DNA of 64,000 nucleotides. It comes from Lunularia cruciata. Lineage: Eukaryota; Streptophyta; Marchantiopsida; Lunulariales; Lunulariaceae. Both the position numbers and the translations under genes were made by a program. Shown in pieces: positions 58,001-64,000 of the stretch. Location of the stretch: NCBI GenBank assembly GCA_948567375.1, contig OX419756.1:29774333-29838332 (forward strand), given 5' to 3'. Numbering within the stretch: the stretch's first letter is position 1; the number at the start of each line of letters is the position of its first letter. A model generated the notes under the pieces. The model did no database searches. It was not told the origin of the DNA and was given only the letters and a program-made list of their open reading frames with translations.

Positions 58001-61000
58001 AAGTGTGTTGTGCGAGGATGAGCGCAATAGCAAGTGAAGACAGTGGACAAACAACGGGAAAAGAGCAAGTGATTCGGACAGAGCAATTGATATTTAGGAC
58101 ATGAGAGCAGAAGCCATTAGAAGAACGGAGGATCCAGAACTCAATAAGTGCATATGAAGGGCAAATGAAATGTAAGCATAATATTGAGCAAACATGATAT
58201 CGAGATGAGTAATAAAGCTGTAAAGGAGATGAAGTGCATCTAACAGATCCAATGTAAGGCTAAGCACAAACGAAATATAAATATTTCCTGATTAATAGCA
58301 ATAGAAAACTGATATACATCATATAATCGATAAGCGCTATGCAAAGCATGTAGCAAAATAGAGGACCACCTGTAATTGACGACCAATCAACAAAACTTGA
58401 AAGATTGAGTGAACTGAAATTAGAAGACCGAGCAGAAATCATGTATAGGAACCATGAAAACAGATCAACAAATGTGGGGTGGAGCGAAGTGTGAGAAGAA
58501 CGGATGGTATCTTGGCTGAGATGGAGCGAAACGTCAGAGGACTGGATAGAGTAGATCGCAGCAAATACTATGGGCGCTTGAGTCCTAAAACGCTAAACAT
58601 CTTAAGGAGGCAGAAGGTGTCCGTAGTAAACCTCCACTAACGCACATACGACTTCATCAATGCCTCACTCGGTGCAGAAGTAGCTGAGCAAGTGTCAATA
58701 CCCCTACTGCGTACTAGTTTGACAATAGCAAAGCTCTGCATGTATGGGTGAGACAGTAACAAAGGATCTGTATGTATATGCACAGGTGAGACAATAGCAA
58801 AAGCTGGGTGAGATAATAGCAAGAGCCATTGTATGGTATGCCTGTAATTATGACAGGTCGAGGAGCCTTCGGAGTCTTCAACAAACGTTAATGGACAATT
58901 CTGAACGGGAGCACATGCACACGACACCCTTTTGCCTTCAACATATCTATCTGGAATATCCATATAGATATGGATGGTCTCTTTCAAATCTCTATTTAAA
59001 AATGCTGTCTTGAGATCTAACTGCTCTACTTTACAACTTCTCTCAACAACTAATGCTAGAAGTATCCTGATAGATCCATAATTCGCCTCACTCTAAAGTT
59101 CTTGTATATGTATGGTTATTTCCTGATTGAAACTTTTTGCAAAGGAAAACTTGGTGACTTGTCTTCCTTTGTATAATAAGATCTTGTTTTCAACTCCACA
59201 TTTGACCTTGCATACCTATTTACAACCAATTATTTTTCTACTTGATGATAAATCTGTTAATATCCATAGATTGTTAGTTTCAAGGGACTTTTTCTTCTAC
59301 TAACGCCAACTCCCACGCACTCCAATCAGGTTTAAGCATTACTTGTTGTAAATTCCAAAATCCTCGGTTATCTCAATGCAGATGTATGTTTCATCTCGTA
59401 TCACTGTTGTTCTAAAGAAAAGCCAAATTTATCAACAAACTTACTTATTCTCTTTGATTTTCTTGAACTTTCGCTCAAAGGTTTAATGTCATTTCCTGAC
59501 TTCTTTTGAATTTTATTCAGAAATTTTACCAATTCTTAATAATGTGTTTAGGATCCCAAGTACACAATGGACACTTTTGGAAACTTTCAGAAGTTAAGAA
59601 AATGAAAAAAACTCGCTCAAATAGAAAATGTGAGAATTAAATCCAAAGTCTAAAATCAACTTGAACCATTTGAGATTTTTTGTGATTTTATAATCAATGT
59701 CCAATCCAATTCTTCTACTATATATCTCTCCTCATCGTTTTGTGTCTTTGTAATCTTCTAGATTATTACTTGCTTTTTCTTTTTGTCTTTCATAAACCTA
59801 CTAGTTTGTTTGCCACATGATTCTATGTCATAAATTGTATAAGCAAAATATTCAAGAGTTTGGTGAACTATCACCCTCTTGCATCTTCATGGTCGGCATC
59901 TGTATATAATTCTAACCAGACTTATTCAATCTCTCAATGGTAAATGTATTCTTAAATTTTTCCCAAATTTCCGAACACCACGAATATATATCTACGATGT
60001 CTTTGACAAACTATTTATTTTGTGTCTGACTGACTCTTGCAGAGTATGTAAGAGAAATCTTCTAATTGTAGTTTCTTGAAGTTTTTCTGAACCTTTGACA
60101 AATATTTTATGAACTCATCGCCCCCTTACTTTTCATGCTCAACATCTCTTTTCAGTTCTGACCACATTTCTCTAATCTCTTGATGTAAATAAATACTTGA
60201 GTTTTTCCCAAATTTCCCAACACCATGAATAACTATCTATTATGTCAATAGTGCCAACTATGGATACCATAACCCAAGAAACAGTATTATTTTTGAATAG
60301 AGTTGAAGTTCTATCCTCTATCATTCTGACTTCTAACATATCAAACATCTAAGTCCTCAATTCTCAATCTCACTTGAATAGACACTGTTGAATGCACACA
60401 ACAATATTCAACTCATTATCACTTAGATCATCTAGAGATAGGACATAACTTACAATATATTTATGCTGGATAGAACACACCTGAAGTGAAGCTACGCAGC
60501 ATAGAACACAATTGAAGCAAGGTGCTAGGGAGGACTATTATATGAGAACTCAATCATTTTAGACCTTGAGAGCTCAGTTATATATACAGAAGCATAAACA
60601 GGGATAGTGCTTCATAGAACCCGACAAGTAACTGCATCCCATTTTACACAACACTATAAATTCCCTAATTTCAATATAATATTTAGTCAATTCTGGCAAC
60701 CAAGATATGTTTTTCATATTTTACTCCTTGATATGGTCAGTGGATGTCAATAAGCGATCGGAGACCTTAAACAGAATGGAGTTCATCAACATGCTCTCTA
60801 AGTAGAATTATTCAGACCTCATACATCAGCGGTCAGACTTTGCAGAATGTACCTCAACACAAATATGCCAAACGTTGCCTGTCCTGTTGTTTTGAGGGTC
60901 CAGAACAATTTCCGCCGTTGGTTCTCCGGGTTCTGCTGGTTCTGAATTATTGACATATCTGCTCACATATATCCAATAGCACGAACAAGAAGAGCATGAG

Positions 61001-61336
61001 TTCATCACCAGCTGATAGCTGCAAACTGCCGGAGACTTACCCAATGCGATTAAATGGGAAGGGATTACAGGTATCCTTCTTAGCTGCCTGTTCCGCTTGC
61101 AAGGCCTGGGAAAATGAAGTGGAAGCAACAACTTGTTCATTGTGTGGCCTAGTATGAAAAGGAAGATGTAAACAAAGAAAAGGAGGATCTTACAAGCACA
61201 GGGTCACCGAAGACGCATGCTCAGAGAAAAGAGCAAAATTAACTGCGGCATCCAGTTTAGAAACGCCTAAGGGCGATGGTTTTCCAGACGTGGCACTGAG
61301 AGTTGTTCTGGCAGCATCGAGGCTGGCAGCTTGTGC
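49007..61336 (-). CDS. ISA3: Isoamylase-type starch debranching enzyme, ISA3 class (5' end missing)
   Basis: It hydrolyses alpha-1,6 branches of glucans in the plastid. ISA3 acts mainly in starch breakdown on short outer branches. Twenty-one exons join in phase to 697 residues ending in a TGA. Order: N-terminal carbohydrate-binding fold ([24 protein letters not shown]), LYGYRVDGP, then the GH13 barrel with DVVYNHT (region II), DGFRFDLAS (region III, nucleophile Asp), [15 protein letters not shown] (region IV, acid/base Glu), [16 protein letters not shown] (stabilising Asp), and GTPMMLMGDEYG, then ITWHEDNW and the C-terminal beta domain ending [12 protein letters not shown]. All catalytic residues are present. 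The segments resemble plant ISA3 rather than ISA1 or ISA2. The exon(s) with the transit peptide and start codon were not found upstream of 61336. Introns of 2.8 and 3.2 kb are filled with repeats. Confidence 0.94.
50405..51270 (+). repeat. Interspersed hairpin-repeat copy in ISA3 intron 17
   Basis: It starts with a perfect hairpin GCCGTTCTTCGAACGGC (50424-50440) and a second inverted copy at about 50460-50515. It then follows the same order as 58100-58712, through AGAACTGATATTCATCAT, AGAGGACTGGATAGAGTA and TAGCTGAGCAAGTGTCAGTA. It is non-coding. Confidence 0.8.
50538..50853 (+). repeat. Tandem duplication, 158-bp unit
   Basis: GGAGTGCAGGTGAAA begins at 50538 and 50696 and both copies run to ACTGATATTCATCAT with only a few differences. 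The duplication is specific to this copy; the related repeat at 58.1 kb has a single unit, so this copy duplicated recently. Confidence 0.92.
52507..52718. repeat. Small element with 23-bp perfect inverted repeat
   Basis: ATGATCATATACAAGGATAT... (52530-52552) is the exact reverse complement of 52696-52718. The left arm is preceded by GACTTGGCATTAGGGATTCAT and the right arm by GACTTGGCATTAGAGACTCAT. It lies in ISA3 intron 17 and has no ORF. Confidence 0.65.
57790..58857. mobile_element. Foldback element with 145-bp TIRs in ISA3 intron 2
   Basis: The left arm (57790-57935) and right arm (58713-58857) are inverted complements, with GCTATTGTCTCACCC-type repeats in the left and GGGTGAGACAATAGC in the right. 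Both inner ends meet at ACTAGT and both outer ends carry a TGACAGG string. The 780-base interior includes the hairpin-family repeat at 58100-58712. No transposase ORF is present, so it would need one in trans. Confidence 0.8.
58100..58712 (+). repeat. Interspersed hairpin-repeat copy in ISA3 intron 2
   Basis: It begins GAGAGCAGAAGCCATTAG and GAACGGAGGATCCAGAAC and follows the same order as 50.4-51.27 kb, ending AGCTGAGCAAGTGTCAATAC. It fills most of the interior of the foldback element. Confidence 0.8.
58858..60852 (-). other. Remainder of ISA3 intron 2
   Basis: AT-rich. The stretch 58.88-60.35 kb contains plus-strand pieces (SNFPLSFAK-like on the minus strand, with many stops) that recall decayed copia polyprotein sequence, but no motif is secure. 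No exon-like segment of isoamylase lies here; the protein is continuous across the intron. Confidence 0.4.
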
Positions 61337-61432
61337 CTGCAAGAAACAGTGAACAGATGGTAATCCGCCCAGCGAGTACAAAGGGCATAGTCATTGCTGT
61401 AAAGTCTAAAACTAAAAATCTAGGCTGAGCCA

Positions 61433-61510
61433 TGGTTTCATGGCTACAGTCCACTTGTTGTTTACCTTTGTAGCCATATGTCGACTCATGTCGACTTTTT
61501 CCATCTGGCA
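61433..61510 (-). CDS. Possible upstream ISA3 exon
   Basis: On the minus strand CCTGGTGCAG precedes an in-phase segment (GTGCQMEKVDMSRHMATK) that ends at AAGGTAAAC, and phase 0 fits the first secure exon. It has several Met codons and could hold the start or be internal. The residues show no family match, so this is weak. Confidence 0.2.
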
Positions 61511-61569
61511 GCCAGTACCCTGCACCAGGACACAAGTTTGTTCCACAAAAGTTGGCAAACGAGGAATAT

Positions 61570-62960
61570 TTGAGCGATTGAGGCAGAAGCCGTTCAAAAA
61601 CGGGGGATCCAGAACCCACTTAATAGGGAACATGCACATGAAGTAATAAATGCAAGAATCAACTTTGAATCGAAGGTAACCTAAGCAAGGAAACACAGCG
61701 AGAGATAAGCGGGATTGTTAGAAAACAGGAACGTGAATTGATGTATTTCATAAGTAGCATCTGGAGTGAAGTAGTATGTATTATGTAAGAGAAAAACAGC
61801 CTTCTAGAACAGTAACAGAGGAAGCATCTGAAAGTGCAGCAGAGGAGAATCATCGAGCGAGTAGGAAGATCCATTCGAAAGCAAAGGGAAAGTATTGAGC
61901 GCGTTGGAAAACATAGCTTTACAACGCACGTATTTGAGCAACAGGAGCAGAAGTCGTTCGAAGAACGGAGGATCCAAAACCCACTTAGTAGGGAACCGAG
62001 AACGTGCATATGAAATGCAGCATGAAGGTATGCAAATTGAATTGAAGTTCGTCGAATCAAATAAATACATAACGAGAGATGAGCGGAAGCGATAGAAAGT
62101 AGGAACAAATATTGATACGTTTCATATAGCGTAGCACCTGGAACGTAGCACCTGGAACTAGCATACACCATATAAGAGAAAAAAGACAACCTTTCAGAAC
62201 AGCAACAGAATTAGCATCTGAAATTGAAAGCCGATAAGAATCATTGAGCGAGCGAGTAGGAGATCCATCCCGAAGCATAGGAAACCATAGAGTTAATAGA
62301 AAAAGTAGCTTAAGTGGAGGACGCGTGGGGTGGACCGAAGTGGGAGAGGAGTGGATCGTATCTTGGCGGGTTGGAGCAAAGCCTAATAGGACTGGATATT
62401 AGGAGATGAGAGCAGAAGCCGTTCTAGGAACGAGTGATCCAGAACTCATTAAATGCATATGAAGTGCAATGAAAGGTAACCAAGTTATGCTCGATCCGTA
62501 AAGTAGATGAAGTGAACTTAACAAAACGAATGTAACCTGAAGCAAAGGCATAATAGCAACATATATAAAGAACTAGTACGCAACGTGTATTCGGTAACAG
62601 CTATGCAACGTAAGTCGAGAAATATAATACGTTGGGTAATCGACCACCTACAAGCAACGCTTGAACGATAAAAGTATGCTAAAGTCTGGAGTCGGGCAGG
62701 AACCTTGAGATCGAAAGTCATATATGAACCATGAAGCAGGCAAACAGCGAGCGAATAGTAATAGAGAGGGAATTAGTTGAGGACGGGAGGAGTGGAGCGA
62801 TGGAGGAGTGGAGCGATGGGGGAGCGGAGTGGACGTTGTGTTTTTCTGAGACGGAGCGAAGCGTAACAGGACTGGATATTAGGAGAAGAGAGCGAAGCGA
62901 AACAGGACTGGATATTAGGAGATGAGAGCAGAAGCCGTTCAAGGAACGGGTGATCCAGGA
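61570..62960 (+). repeat. Array of four hairpin-family units upstream of ISA3
   Basis: Hairpins of the type CCGTTC...GAACGG followed by GATCCAGAAC occur at about 61590, 61954, 62419 and 62934, spaced 364, 465 and 515 bases, all in the same orientation. The later units share AGGACTGGATATTAGGAGAT just before the hairpin. A 14-base duplication (GTAGCACCTGGAAC twice, 62131-62158) and a short GGAGCGATGG repeat (about 62790) lie inside. It is non-coding. Confidence 0.75.
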
Positions 62961-63349
62961 CAGGATATTGTAACGCACACATCGAGTAATGGAAAATAGA
63001 ACCCGTTGTAAACAACCTGGTTCCATACCCACGTCTGACAGGACTGACTCTGACATATGATGGTAACCCAGTAAAGATCATCATAATAATCAATTACATA
63101 GAGAGGTAAGCATGTGTAAGTCTGCATACAGGGGTTAGCATGATGTTTGTCATCCATCGGTATCTGCAGTACGTAGTGAATGTGAGCAAGTGTAACCTAG
63201 AGAGCGAAGCATGAATAAGTGACTGCATGAAAATGTGCACAGGACATGAACTGTCCGAGTCTCAGAAAGTCCTCATATATTCACGTCCCCGTCTTGAGTG
63301 CATGAGGACTGATATTAACCCGTGCATGCTCTATGTCAGTACGAGTCTG
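62961..63349. other. Intergenic, nothing recognised
   Basis: No ORF or element can be supported between the hairpin array and the partial gene at the right edge. Confidence 0.4.
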
Positions 63350-64000
63350 TCAACACCCCCAAACACAATAAGGAAGAAGCGGTCTTTCATGGTCAAGTCT
63401 GCACGAAAAAACCCACGATTTCCTCAGTACCCAGCGGGGTGTCAAGATAGCTTGATGCAATATCAGTGTCTTCCCGTGCCGAGTTTTTGATCTTTTGCTC
63501 ATGAGCGGGACGGCAAACGAGGAATATTGTTCACTCCAAACAAGACCTTTTTTGTTATCATCTTTGAGGTAGACATCCCCTTGTTTCAATGCCCATTGCC
63601 ACTCAATAGATCGCCGGAGCAAGCAATTGCGTGATAGGTATTTAGGGGAGCTCACAGGATTATTGATCCAAAACAGTGAACCCTGAGGAAGTTAATGACT
63701 ACGGCTGACACCTCTGGAAGTGCCAGAAGACGCACACATCCACAAATAGAGGTAAAGGGAATGGAAGAAAGTCAGTAAGGGGAACCGGTACCCCTCACTG
63801 ACTTTCTTTCATTTATAGAGGTGGATTGATTGAAGGAGCGAAAATACCTTCATCGCAAGTGCCCCATTATGATGTAGGTTCAGGGACTGCACTCGCCGGT
63901 CCTTGATACTGTGAAGCAACGTGACAGATTGAAGCACAGATGTTCCAATATAATCAGTGATCGTGAAGAGCTTGGACGATCTTCTACAAGCTTTACTATA
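63350..64000 (-). CDS. Two exons of an unrecognised gene, cut by the window edge
   Basis: The minus strand is open from the window edge (64000) to 63848 for 51 codons (with LFTITDYIGT and VQSLNLHHNGALAMK). It ends at a good donor (AAGGTATTTTC). A CCTCAG acceptor starts a second exon at 63682 in the same phase (GSLFWINNPVSSPKY, WALKQGDVYLKDDNKKGLVW), which stays open to a TGA at 63350. The 165-base intron contains a palindrome. The product is basic with several Trp. I do not recognise the family; it could be a host gene or a transposon protein. The second exon may end earlier at one of several GT sites. Confidence 0.45.
63766..63807. repeat. Near-perfect palindrome in an intron
   Basis: AGAAAGTCAGT (63766-63776) pairs with ACTGACTTTCT (63797-63807), and the interior AGGGGAACCGGTACCCCT is itself nearly self-complementary. 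Flanking ATAGAGG strings also mirror each other loosely. Confidence 0.85.

Larger units (their letters stand above)
49007..61336 (-). other. Exon map of the ISA3 gene
   Basis: Exons in transcript order (all minus strand): 61336-61194, 60958-60853, 57637-57401, 57226-57122, 56912-56808, 56604-56470, 56308-56222, 55932-55875, 55737-55674, 55268-55169, 55023-54923, 54423-54372, 54049-53987, 53776-53687, 53503-53431, 53144-53065, 52911-52807, 50021-49923, 49771-49710, 49356-49242, 49120-49007. Introns are GT-AG except the one after 56470, which has a GC donor. The lengths sum to 2094 bases, an exact multiple of three, and every junction restores the conserved protein. Intron 2 (60852-57638) and intron 17 (52806-50022) are far longer than the rest, which are about 70-540 bases. 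Confidence 0.9.

Noticed and set aside
61659-62189. 176-codon minus-strand ORF upstream of ISA3
   Set aside because: It lies wholly in the hairpin-repeat array, is Cys/Ser/Leu-rich without a motif, and repeats with the units.
1-64000. tRNA, rRNA or organelle-derived insertions
   Set aside because: No T-arm or anticodon-arm pattern and no rRNA or organelle gene segment was recognised by eye; a covariance-model scan was not possible.

Overview
This window looks like nuclear DNA of a land plant, most likely a bryophyte (liverwort or moss). It holds a plastid-type isoamylase with about twenty GT-AG introns, a plant ZnT5/MTP12-type zinc transporter and an ENA-type (P-type IID) Na+/K+ ATPase. ENA pumps are known from fungi, some protists and bryophytes but not from flowering plants, so the ENA gene carries the assignment. 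The species is inferred, not shown.

Layout. 1-16 kb is AT-rich and repeat-derived: a decayed coiled-coil coding region (about 0.9-2.9 kb), a desert with an (AT)n(CT)n microsatellite, a reverse-oriented solo LTR (11.34-12.07 kb), members of a terminal-inverted-repeat family, a copia-like LTR fragment and a minisatellite (14.9-15.3 kb). 16.6-27.2 kb is a gene island: an intronless MTP12-like zinc transporter on the plus strand converges on an intronless ENA-type ATPase on the minus strand. 27.4-32.2 kb holds more TIR elements and one weak TATA-plus-ORF candidate. 32.4-48.8 kb is nested repeats: an LTR-like pair, a 6.1-kb Ty3/gypsy chromovirus with its protease, reverse transcriptase, RNase H and integrase motifs all damaged, coding-like minisatellites, tandem duplications and a large inverted repeat. 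49.0-61.3 kb is the ISA3-type isoamylase gene on the minus strand. I resolved 21 exons from conserved protein segments and splice sites, all in phase, giving 697 residues to the stop. Its 5' end was not found. Its long introns and upstream flank carry a hairpin-bearing repeat family and a foldback element. 63.35-64.0 kb shows two in-phase exons of an unrecognised gene that runs off the right edge.

The three real genes are not an operon. ENA (cation efflux) and MTP12 (zinc loading of the secretory pathway) are both membrane transporters of metal or alkali cations. ISA3 acts in plastid starch breakdown.
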